A stretch of 64,000 nt of DNA from Populus alba (taxonomy: Eukaryota; Streptophyta; Magnoliopsida; Malpighiales; Salicaceae), in the NCBI RefSeq assembly GCF_005239225.2, contig NC_133287.1, positions 9,095,493-9,159,492 on the forward strand, written 5' to 3'. The notes beneath the pieces are model-generated. The model was not told where the DNA came from and did not search any database. It saw nothing but the letters and a program-made list of their open reading frames with translations. The translations under genes were made by a program, and so were the position numbers. Shown here piece after piece: positions 37,381 to 48,091 of the stretch (position 1 is the first letter of the stretch; every line of letters begins with the position of its first letter).

Positions 37381-38525
37381 TGGAAGGTGTGGACGGTGCT
37401 TCATTTAGTGTACTCTCTGATATTGTCATCGGAACCGGCAGGCTGTGCGTAGAAAAGAGTGGTACAGATAATGGATTTCGCCTATAGAGATACCGACTGA
37501 CATATGGAGATCGGCTTTTAAAGTAGCTCAATCATCTTATATCAATTCCAATCTTTGGTGATCCAAAACTATAAACAGCACATGAATTACTCAAAATGTC
37601 TGTAACTCTGTATCTCACAACACTCTTCGTCGCGCTCAAGAAAGATATACAGGTCAGTAGAAAAACCGAAAGGCACACTCAGAAAAGCGGAAAAAACTGC
37701 CAGTCTTCAGAAGATTGGAGGATCGAATATGTAGAAGCCTAACAGGAACTTACCAAACAACACCAGACTCCTAGAAATAAGTCTCCTGACGAGCAACAAG
37801 TGTCAGCCTATATAGCAATCTTATGTTAAATCAAAACACAACGCTTTTTATATTTATGGAGTAAGCTCGCAAACAAGCACAAGTGAAAATATACTGGGTA
37901 TTAGATGATTTGTACTTGTATCCCTCACTATTGCCCAACGTGAAAAGAATGCAATGGGCTCGTGCTATTTTTACCAGTCCAGTGATCCTTGTGGTGGTTA
38001 CTCCTTTCCATTAAAATCAGGGCAAGGCCATGCACCCACTTTGAAGCTCTCTCTTATGGCAAGAAAATGTATGCTGGACAGGGCCATTACGCATTCCTCT
38101 TAAGCTAGCAAAAGGAATTACTTGATAGAGGTGACAACACTAAATTGTTCTTGAAATGGCAAGGATACAACTCAAACTTGAGAACCATCTTTTCCTGGAC
38201 TGGATCCATTAGCCTAGATGTCCATTGTTGTTGTAGAACACTTAATGGCTTTCCTCCATCTGCTATCCTCTGCATGCTTAAAAGTCTGCTGGATCCATTT
38301 ATATAGCATTGCGCTGCCTCTTATCAAAAAATTAGCATCACACTGATCCGAGGAATAACCTTTTTTTTCTAGGTATTCTATGCTGGACTAAAATAGTCAA
38401 ATAGTGAAAAATAAAAATTGATTTCCGTTTTAAGGGACGTGCAAACAACCAGAAAATGAGATCCTATATTTTACAATTTATGCACTCTGGCATCAGTTCA
38501 TAATCATGAACAGTGCATGTATATA
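37381..38525. other. Unassigned sequence downstream of ELP5
   Basis: Moderately complex sequence. The last few hundred bases (about 38,300-38,525) probably include the ELP5 3' UTR, since the stop codon is at 38,526-38,528. The 37,381-38,200 part may be further retrotransposon remnant. No protein homology was recognised. Confidence 0.4.
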
Positions 38526-41500
38526 TTATATATCCAAATCATCATCTGGGTCCTCGTCAGAATCTGGCATCTCATCATCTGAATCACGAAAATATATTAT
38601 CTCACCTTCACCAGAGTCAGTTTTTTGGGAATTCGCACTTGAAGAAAGAGTTGCCTCAGTTTTGCTCTCTGTAAGAGATCTTCGACCATCATAGATTTGA
38701 ATAGGTCCACCGTCTCCTAAAGCAAACAAAAGTGAAGGTTAAGAATTGATGTAGAAGCAAACATCTTGTACTTTCTAAGATTAAATAAAATCTCAGGTGA
38801 AGGAATCAAATCTATTAATCAATCCACGTTTCCACACCTTGGTGCTCAAAAGGCAGTACAACCTTAGCCCTGTCAATCCGCTCTTTCTCTGTTAACTCTA
38901 GATTAAACTGCACCTGTTGAAAGAAGCACCAGTTACAGAAAAATGAGTGAAGTTACACAAAGTACATCTGCTATCTTGGGGGTGCACATGTGCATGGGTG
39001 CATGTACTGGTGTGTGTGAGAGAGAGCACTCCACACTGACCTTTGGCACAAGGCCTTGATTAATTTGATTAACTAGCCCATCTTCAGATGAAACAGATGT
39101 AAAATTGTTGCTTGACTGATCAATATGAAATCCTTCATTCTAAAAACAGAATAAAAATCCGTTACAGCAATTTGATGCTTCATAATCAGGGGCAACAGAT
39201 CCCACCAGACCCTTCCAAAAAAACAGAAGAAAGAAAGAAGGCAAAGAGAGAAAAGGAGAGAGACACTCACCACCACACGAACACGCCCATTCCGGCGCTT
39301 GAATCGGACTTGAAGCTTTCCTTTCCCAAAGTTCTGTTCCAACAAAGAGAGGTTTTCTAAATCCCCTCTCTTTCCTCCAGCAGTTTGATGCAGTGGTTCT
39401 ACACTGGCCACCACAGAGGACAGATATTCAAGAGCAGATGTAACTTTGACTTCATGAAGGTCTGAATGTAACAACCAAAAGATGCTAGAAATCTGTTCTG
39501 CAATCATGAAACAACAGTGAATATACACTCAATATTAAACCACATCAATGTCATCAAAACCCTTCTGCCAATCCTAAAGGATTCAGATTTATTTAAAAGG
39601 AAAGGCAAACCATTAATTTTTATGTATTTAAACACCAAAGATATAGTTCTTGTTCTAAGCCAAGTAACAGCAGAAATATCAAAGGAAAACAGTGCATTAA
39701 ATTAGAGAAAGTCTGGGGGGGGACATGAATGCTAATACCATGGCTACGAAGGTTGCTTAAAAGGCCTGCAACTGTTGGTGTAGATGTATGTCTTAGCATT
39801 TCATTTATCTGGTTAAAATTGTGAAGAATCCATCAGAATGAAATCATAGAAGAAAAGGGGCAAACATATGAGCTGTAAGACATGAAAGACTACTCAACAT
39901 TAAAACTGAGCATTCTGACATATTGTGCTGTCACTAGAATTTTATATAAAAGGACAAACTACCACAAGTTCAATATCTCACAAGTTAAACAAAACTATTA
40001 AATTATGATAACAGATTGAAATTGTCCTTTTGGTGATTCAACATCAAATAAATATAATCTGTATTGATCAGGTTTTTTAAGAACTGTAATGATGAAGGAA
40101 GCGTTGTGTCATTCCCAAGGATAGCCAACATCATCTCTATGTCCTAGGATCCATTCTACTGCATTAGAACATGCCTCGAGAAACAAGGAGAATGATTTCG
40201 ATACCAATCAACAAATTCTCTGGGTTTTCCATGGGCACTGTTCATGTGAGCATGCCTGCTGAACTAAACTGAGACAAAAAAGCACTATGCAAGTACCTTT
40301 TGGCATCTTTTGCTCTAAGAACCATATTTCAAATTTATTCCACGTGAGTTAGGAGAAAACAAAAATGCAATCAAATCCATCCATTTCAGCATATGAACCT
40401 CCTAATATTCTGAAGTAAGACACTAGACATACAATCCCTAATAATGCCTTCCCTCAGGCTAAGCCTGTCCTCATCAGGTTTGTTGGGAAAACATTGGCAC
40501 TTCACAGGAAGTTTCCACAGGTCACATCCAAAACAGAACGATACTTTCTAACAGAGGCATCCAATGTAGTAACCCAAAATACTTCTTGGCTCATATCAGT
40601 ACTTGACAAGAAGTTTCCACACAGAAAAGCAACCTGCAATCCATTTGTTCAGATTACCACACATAACTAAGTGGAACTTAGTTATAGACCTAAAGCAACA
40701 ATTTACTAGAAAATCATTAGACCACACCAGCAGGATCACCTGAACTTCATTTTAAACTTAACAGCGATGGCCATAACCCTAATTTTTCATATTCTAAACA
40801 CAGTTATCAGAGATTCAAACTTGCAGGTTCCAGAATTACCGAATCTATGGCAACAGAAAAACGATCCTTTCCTTGTCCAACCAACCCTGCAAGTAAAAAC
40901 AGAAAAAAACTACTCGCAAATTAACCAACTGATGGACCAAACAGTTTTTTAAGCACAATACTTCTCAGAAGAATCCACTTTTCTTCTATTTCCATTATTG
41001 TCATGTCTTTCACATACAAAACCAAGCAGCAACAAAAATTCACATAGAACTTGCCTTTCCCCAGTTCAAGAATCATAGAGTACATCTTGTCCAAATCCTT
41101 CACATCCTTACAGACACGGCTCAAACTTGAAGAAGTTCCAAGGGAAGCATCCATGAAATTTCCCGACCCCATAAGCTGATCCTTCCAACAAAGCGGATCT
41201 GTATAACAATCCAAAATCTGAACCCTACAACAACAATAATTCAGCCCACATGTCCCCGCCCATAAATCACTTCACAAATTCTACAATCACAAAAAATATC
41301 ACGATTTTACCAAAAACATAAAAATTATATATATATAAAAAAAACACTTAATATTTTTTTTCCATTTCCTTCACTTTCACAATAACCAAACAGTGTGTAT
41401 AGAGTAAAAAACTTTTTACCATTTATGAGATGAATTTACATCAATCCCTCTTCTTTTCAGTAAATCCACGTAAAACGAAGGGCTCCGTGAAAACGCAACA

Positions 41501-41763
41501 ATCACAATACCACTGCAACACCAATTAATTAATCTCGATTAAATTAATAAAACAACAAAAGGGACCAGAAACGGCGTGGTTTTGAATTGGACAAACCGGG
41601 ACTGGGATTTGGAGCCTAAAATGAAGGAGGAGAGCTGGGAGAGCACGTGAGAGAAGACGTGGAAACCGAAAGGAGAAGCTGTAGTATCTTTGACAGTAAG
41701 AGCTGGTGCTTGCTCTCCTTCTAACGATCCGTCTCGTAGGGTTCTGCACATTGATTCTGCCAT
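38526..41763 (-). CDS. ELP5: Elongator complex protein 5 (379 aa, 9 exons)
   Basis: Minus-strand exons 41,763-41,597, 41,512-41,420, 41,224-41,055, 40,886-40,840, 39,808-39,739, 39,497-39,271, 39,139-39,041, 38,913-38,838 and 38,716-38,526 join to 1,140 nt in consistent phase. The start [12 protein letters not shown], the block [18 protein letters not shown], then [11 protein letters not shown], and the acidic tail [19 protein letters not shown] are hallmarks of plant ELP5. Arabidopsis ELP5 has about 374 residues, so the length fits. ELP5 belongs to the RecA-like ELP4-ELP5-ELP6 subcomplex of Elongator, which acts in wobble-uridine modification of tRNA. Intron 3 needs a GC donor (aaag|gcaagt); all others are GT-AG. 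A telo-box (aaaccctaa, 41,801-41,809) sits just upstream of the ATG. The single-copy status is complicated by the decayed fragment at 33,745. Confidence 0.93.
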
Positions 41764-42210
41764 TGTTGTTGACTCTCAGAGATTTTGAGAACTGCAAGTA
41801 AAACCCTAATTTTGAGGGTTCTCGAAAAGATTTAGGGGGGTTTTGTAGTTAGGTTCCTGGAATTTTCTATTATTACTAAATGGCCCTAAAGTTTGGATGT
41901 TTTTAGTATTTTTTTTATTTGTGTACTTTGTTAAATTTATTCATTCTCTTAAAATTGCTGCATTTTTTTTTAACCAAAATTAGTTAGGAGCTTTCATATA
42001 ATTTTTTTTTCTAAGATATTTAGTAAATAAATAGGATTTTTTTAGGGAAATAAATAAGAAGTTTTGGTTTAAAAGGCTTGTAAAAACAATTTTGAGAAAA
42101 AAATCAAAGAAAACTTATTATTTTACAATATTTTAATTTTGTTATAAATTATAAGCTAAATTAATTTTTTATATTAGATAGTGGCTCACCTGTTAAATAG
42201 ATTTACAGAC

Positions 42211-42249
<39 letters not shown>

Positions 42250-43690
42250 AAAATAATAATAATTTTTTAATAAATAAAATATTTTTATTATTTTTTTGAA
42301 CTATATATGATTTTTTTATGTCATTCTCGTATCTATTTCTGTCCGTATACAAGCATGCATGGTAGAATTTTTCTTGATATAAATGGCACTACTGTTTTGG
42401 TGTTCCAGAATAAAATAAAAACTATTCAGTGATAACAGTAATAATTATTTTTTAAAAGTATTTTTTATTTTAAAAATTAATTGAAATATTTTTTTATTTT
42501 TAAAATTTTATTTTTTATTATAACATATTAAAACAATCTAAAAAGTTTAAATATTTTAAAAACAGTGATGAAGCCCCAAACAAATTCTTATATTTTATTT
42601 TAGAACTTCTTTCTCCTATTTTTTTTTTTTCCTCCTAATTTTCAAAACTCACAAATTCCTATTAATTTTCTTATATTGCTAAATTATTTTGAAAGATAAG
42701 ATTTGAAATTATCATCGGATTGAACATTAAAATATGAGGAAATTGAATCTTCCCCATATTAGAATTAATAATATGAATTTGTCACTCCAAAGGTGGAACG
42801 ACAGTACCAAATCCTGCTAATAGAAAATTACGAACTGTCTAATAAACGATCAATCTAGTATATTAAAAATTCATTGATTTTTTTCTAAAAAAATTTTTGT
42901 TAAAATAATATCATTTTAATATTATTTTCAAAAAAACCAACATTTTCATATTAATCCAAATGGAATCAAGTTAACATCCCAAACTAGATCAATTTTTAAA
43001 TCAGATATTATAACTATGGGTTAAGCAGTATTTGAAAACGTGGTTAAAACCATATTTTTTAAAAGTTTTAATTTATTTTGTTTTGTTTAAAATTAATGTT
43101 TTATGTTTTTATATTATTTTAATATACTGGTTCGAAAATAATTTTTTTAAAAATAAAAAAATATTATTTTAATATATTTATAAATAAAAAATATTTTAAA
43201 TCCCAATAAACAAATTCTTCATGGAAAACACATGTATTTTTTAATCTTTTTTAACATTCCATTGACATGTAATTTGTAAGGATAGTCACTCATTTTATGC
43301 TTTTGTACGAACAAACTAGGTATATGTACAAGCATGTTTAAAAAAATAAAAAAGGATGGAGGAGAGAAAAATGAATATGAGTGGCAAATCAAAAGGCAAG
43401 GTTGTGACTCTTGCAACCTTAGGAAGCTGGAACTGCAATAATTGCGTTGCCCCAAATGATTACTCTAAATCATAAATCTCGTTGTTTTATTTACATGCAC
43501 GTATTATATCCCACGAAGTTGGAATAAATATACATATAATACTTCGTTGATTGGAGTGAAGAAAAATAACAATTTGTTTTTTTCCCTAACAAACTTCTTA
43601 TATTCTCAATGGAAAATGATTACCAAATGGCTTATTTATAAAAGTAAAAAAAAACATTCTTTTTTTTTCTTTTTATTATATCTTATTTCA
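41764..43690. other. AT-rich intergenic DNA with MITEs and a (GA)n run
   Basis: ELP5 promoter side, then AT-rich DNA. A (GA)n microsatellite is at 42,213-42,246. MITE copies are at about 42,440-42,585 and 43,020-43,215. The 78-codon minus-strand frame at 43,219-43,455 matches nothing I know. Confidence 0.5.
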
Positions 43691-43696
43691 AAAATT

Positions 43697-44550
43697 AGAG
43701 GTGAGCAAAATAACTGATAAACCAATTAAATTAGAAAAACAAAAAAAAAAATCGGATTAACCAATCAAAAAATCACAAAAAAGTTTCAGTTCAATTCGGT
43801 TTCAATTTTCAAAGTTTGAAATCGATTAAACCGAACCGAACCGGTTCAACCATGCCAGGACTTAAGAAAAAAAAAGTATAAATAAGATTTTTAAACCTAA
43901 ACCTAAAGTAACATTCAGCAGTCACCCTCCCTTCCCTTTTCTCTACCTCTCATCATCTTCTCACAACCCCTCCTTTTTCTTCTCTATGCCTCTCATCTCT
44001 CCCCATAGCCCCCCCTTCCTTTTCTCTTTATCTCTCATCTCTTTAAGTCCATCCCTGCATCAACATTTACTTTAATCAAATCACATCATACCGGGCAAAT
44101 AAAAAAAGAGATGGCTTTTTTATGATAAAGATTCTAACTCCATTTCAAGTTCATCCTTGCATCTCTTGGGTTTTTGCTTTATTATTATTATTATGTTATA
44201 ATTTGCTTGTAGTTTGTGGGCATAACTGTTTTCTTGAACAACAGAAAACGAGATTTGCTTGTAGTTTGTGGGCATTAGACATCAAGATTTGCTTGTAGTT
44301 TGCGGGCACCGGGCAGATTTGTTTTCCCGAACAACAAAAACTGAGATTTGCTTGTAAATTTACTTGTAGTTTGTGGGCACTGGCATTGAGATTTGCTTTT
44401 CGGTTTATTGATTTTTGAATAACAAAAACCAAACCGAAACCAGTCGATTTGAATCGGTTTTGGTTTTGATTTTTTAAAATTAATGATGTCGGTTTGGTTA
44501 ATTTTTTAATATAAAAACTGAACCAAACCGAAAATGATTACCCCTACCAA
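43697..44550. mobile_element. hAT-like non-autonomous element with AACCGAACC subterminal motifs
   Basis: The left end is tagaggtgagcaaaataactg and the right end is ccgaaaatgattacccctac. The ends are roughly inverted, in a TAGRGGTGA style. Both subterminal zones are rich in aaccgaaccgaaccggtt and aaaccaaaccgaaacc. The middle (44,200-44,400) holds a tandem repeat of agatttgcttgtagtttgtgggca. No transposase is encoded. The 78-codon minus frame at 44,196-44,432 is a by-product of the tandem repeat. Confidence 0.5.
44200..44400. repeat. Short tandem repeat 'gatttgcttgtagtttgtgggca'
   Basis: About four to five imperfect copies, starting near 44,203, 44,251, 44,286 and 44,344, some separated by 'ttcccgaacaacaaaaac'. 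It lies inside the hAT-like element. Confidence 0.7.
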
Positions 44551-44559
44551 AACTTAGGT

Positions 44560-45084
44560 TACTGATTAGATGGGTTAACTGAATCAATCTAAAATGATAT
44601 CGTTTAAAAGAATTTTTTGTTTAATAAAATTAAAACAACATCGTTTTTATTTTTTAAAAAATTAAATTGGATTTTAAACGGATCAACCGAGTCATGAATT
44701 AACTCGTCAAATCAACCAAGTTTAACCTAGTCAACCCATAATTGGTTTAATTTAAAATTCAACCCGAGTTAAGCCAAATTTAATAATATTACATGAATGA
44801 TAATGCAACTACGAATTGAAAATGATAGTTGCCTCTAGCGTTTGGTTATTGTTCCAAGATAGAAAAGATGGAGACAATGAAGAAAGAAATGTGTTTGGTT
44901 GAAAAGATAGAGATATAAAAATAAATATGTCTATGAAATAATTTTTGAGTGAATTTATATACTTCCAAAACATGAGGTATGTAAGTGGCATGTCTCAAGA
45001 GACAATATTTATTATTTTCTATTTCTAAAATATCTTTGTAAAAAAACTCTTAATTTTAAAATTGTTCAACTAAGATATGCAAGA
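44560..45084. other. Intergenic DNA with 'gggttaac / aacccgag' repeat class
   Basis: Contains ggatcaaccgagtcatgaatt and aacccgagttaagcc, related to the tandem array that follows. No gene seen. Confidence 0.45.
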
Positions 45085-45735
45085 ATAAAAATGATTATTA
45101 TTATAGTTTTGAAACCCAACCCAGTGGTCAATTCAGAGTAAAACACGGGTCACTAGTTAAGGCTTGGGTCATGAGTCGGTTGACCTGATTTAGCATAAGA
45201 ATAAAAATAATTATTATCATAGTTTTTAAATATGATTCAAAGGTCAATCTGGAGCAAGGTTCGGATCGCAAGTGAAGGTGACCATTGACTTGGGTTAATA
45301 TAAGCATAAAAATTATTATTATCACAATTTTAAAACCTGACTTGAGAGTCAACCCAGGGTAAGATCGATATCTTGTCTGAGGAGGATCAACCCGAGTTGA
45401 CCCAATTCAACATAAATAAAATGATTATTATCGTAGTTATAAAACTCACTTCAATGATCGACCCAAGGTAAGACCCAAGTCACGTGTTAGGAGGATCAAC
45501 CCAAGTTGACCTAGGTCAACATAAAATAAAAATGGTTATTATCATAGTTTTAAAATTTAATTTGAGAGTCAACTCAAGACAAGGTCTCGGTCATAGATTA
45601 AGAGAGTTAGTCTGAGTTAGTATAGGAATAAAAATTATTATTATCGTAATTTTAAAACCTAACTAGAGGGTCAACTCAAGACAAAGTTTGAGTCATGAGT
45701 TGAGAATATCAACCTGGCTGACCCAAGATTTTTTT
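45085..45735. repeat. Tandem array of about six units of 102-116 bp
   Basis: Unit starts, at 'ataaaaat(g/t)attattat', lie at 45,085, 45,201, 45,306, 45,416, 45,526 and 45,628. Each unit runs through 'ttttaaaacc', 'gagtcaacccaag', 'aaggt(c/t)tgggtcatgag' and 'gttgacctaggtcaacat'. The units are diverged, so the array is old. It is non-coding. Confidence 0.8.
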
Positions 45736-47580
45736 TTTTTCAAAAAAATCAACGGGTTTTTCACTTGTGTTTTATCCTGAGTTGACCTAGGTATTTGATC
45801 ACATCAGGTCGAGTCAATTATTCCAATATTTTTTAAAACTTGAACTAGTTCAAGTCTTAGATTAATCTGTCAAGTCAAACCAGGTCTTGTAACTATGATT
45901 ATTATAATATTATCAATTTCAACACTCGATATAAACTAAAGTAAAAAAAAAAAAACAAATTATTATTTTAAATATGTAAATTTGATAACAATACATATTA
46001 AGAATAAAATAATTTTTTTATAATTTATTATGTCTTATTTATTATAACTAAACAAGATACAAAAAAATTATTTTATTTTATATTTTACTACTAAGTACAA
46101 TTTTATCTCTATTTTATTTTATATCTTCTGGATAATAACCAAATATAGGATAATAATAACTTTTTAGAAGAAAAAGAAGAGAAGAAAAAGGAATATATAC
46201 TCTTGTGGATTCTATTCGTTTAGTGGAGTGAACAACACAAAAAGTGGATCTTAGCTTCGTTGGCATCTGTGGGCCGCCGTCCACTCCGTCCACAAATGTC
46301 CTGCCAACGTCACGTGTGCATAACAGAAAACTTTTTTCTCAAGCGGTATGATTCACGCGTATAATAATTGACGGATTAAATTCTTTAAAGTCCCCATATA
46401 TTGCATATTGTTTCAATTTAGTACACCTTAGTTGCCTTTACAATCATAAAACTATGAATTTACCCCTATCCCTCTCCCTCTCCCTCTCTCTTATCCAAGT
46501 ATTAGGCGATAAAAATATCCAAATCCTATTGTTGGGAAAAAAATTATAAATTTTGAGATTATTTTTATCAATTTTATATGGGTGTTTTATATATTTATTC
46601 CAACTACGTGGAATAACATGTATAATATCCAATACTAAAGTTGACGGTTTGAGATTATAATATCTTGTTTTTTTTTTTATTATTATTATTAGTTTCTGGT
46701 GGAACCTTCTCCAACTTGTATCAACTCATTACCTTATATTATTCTATTATTGGCGGTCCAAGGACCTTTTCTCATTTTATCGTAAATCTCGTGCAAGTAA
46801 GAAGCATCTTATTCTTGTAATTTCAAAGATAGAATCGGAATTCAAAACAACAATTTTGACAATATATTTCTTATGAATTGAGCTTGGAATATGCTCGTCA
46901 AAATTGATACTATGGATTGAACAATCCACGGATAAGAAGTCATGTTGCACAAAGTAGGATTCGTAGAAAAAATGTACCAATAGAGTGCTTATTCGATAAT
47001 GTAATTGCATTGGCTTTTCATGAATTTTTTTATTTTAAATTATTGATATATATTTATATTTTTTTATTTTCTTGATATTAAAAATAAAAAATTATTAATT
47101 TTTATAATAAAAATACTTTAAAAAATAATTCCAATCACATTCTTATATTTTTATATTGTTTTATTGTGTTGATAGGTAGAAAGAATATACCAAGAAAGTG
47201 ATTGTTTGAGATTGCTGTTGCATTGACTTTTCATAAAATTTTAATTATTTTAATTTTAATTATTTTTTTAGATTGTGTTAATTTATTAATATCAAAAATA
47301 AAAAATATTATTTAAAATTTTTTTAAAAAAATAACTTCATTCACACTATTATACAAGCACGCAGAATACAAGATGGTTTTATTACTTTTAAATAAAACTA
47401 AAAACTTTTTCACTGAAATTGATGCAAGAAAATGTTAAATTAAGACAAAACACTATTCAAGTCAAACATTATTCATATATTAATTAACGTGAAAGCATTA
47501 TAAGAAATTGAAATGATAACTACAAAAATTCTCCTCATTGGATGGTGATGCTGTGTCCAATTCACATGGCGTTGATCAGT
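45736..47580. other. AT-rich intergenic DNA with MITEs
   Basis: MITE copies are at about 47,030-47,140 and 47,200-47,360. A short GC-richer patch at 46,255-46,325 contains a CACGTG core (cgtcacgtgtgc) but no recognisable gene beside it. Confidence 0.45.
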
Positions 47581-47584
47581 GAGA

Positions 47585-48091
47585 GATCAGGCCCCACAAC
47601 ATGCGGGTTCCTTTTCTTTAAATTTTTTTGGGTCAAATGTTTCTTTTATTTAATATTTTATTTAATTGTCCAATATTTTATTTATGATAAAAAAATATTA
47701 TAGAATTAATTTGTACTTCAATTAATATCAATATCAAGTGAGAGATTTCAAGAACACGCTCATTAATTATATGCTGACAAAACAGAAAGTACTGAAGAAG
47801 AAAGAAAATCTTGGGAGTTAGGAGCTAAACAGGAAGGGAAGGGAATGAAAACTGGTAGCCAGATCAGACCCCACTACATGCGGTTTCCTCTATCTTTTCT
47901 CTCAAGTCTCCTTTTCTTTCTCTTTCTCAACTTGTTTCCCTCTCTCATTTTACCCTTTCAAACACTTCAAAAACCAGCAATATCTGTTATATACACACAC
48001 CCTTTTCTTCATGGCATTTGCTATATCCACATCTTTGAAGTCTCATTCTTTTTGTTTCATATAATATAGTGAAGGTCTTGTCTTTGATTCA
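47585..48091 (+). promoter_or_regulatory. Promoter and leader of the mannose-6-phosphate isomerase gene
   Basis: A 27-bp block gatcaggccccacaacatgc... (47,585-47,611) recurs with three mismatches at 47,862-47,888. From 47,886 to 47,965 the sequence is very CT-rich, typical of plant leaders. An upstream frame at 47,845-48,069 (74 codons) would lie in the leader only if transcription starts before 47,845, which cannot be decided here. Confidence 0.45.

Noticed and set aside
39073..39528. 151-codon minus-strand frame as a single exon
   Set aside because: It is ELP5 exon 6 read through the following intron. The true exon ends at 39,271 with a GTGAGT donor, and the next exon starts at 39,139.
45128..45352. 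74-codon minus-strand frame
   Set aside because: It lies inside the 110-bp tandem array and repeats itself with the unit period.
47845..48069. 74-codon frame just upstream of the isomerase ATG as a separate gene or regulatory uORF
   Set aside because: It lies in CT-rich leader-like sequence, and its composition (Leu/Phe/Ser) follows from that. Whether it is even transcribed depends on an unknown start site.
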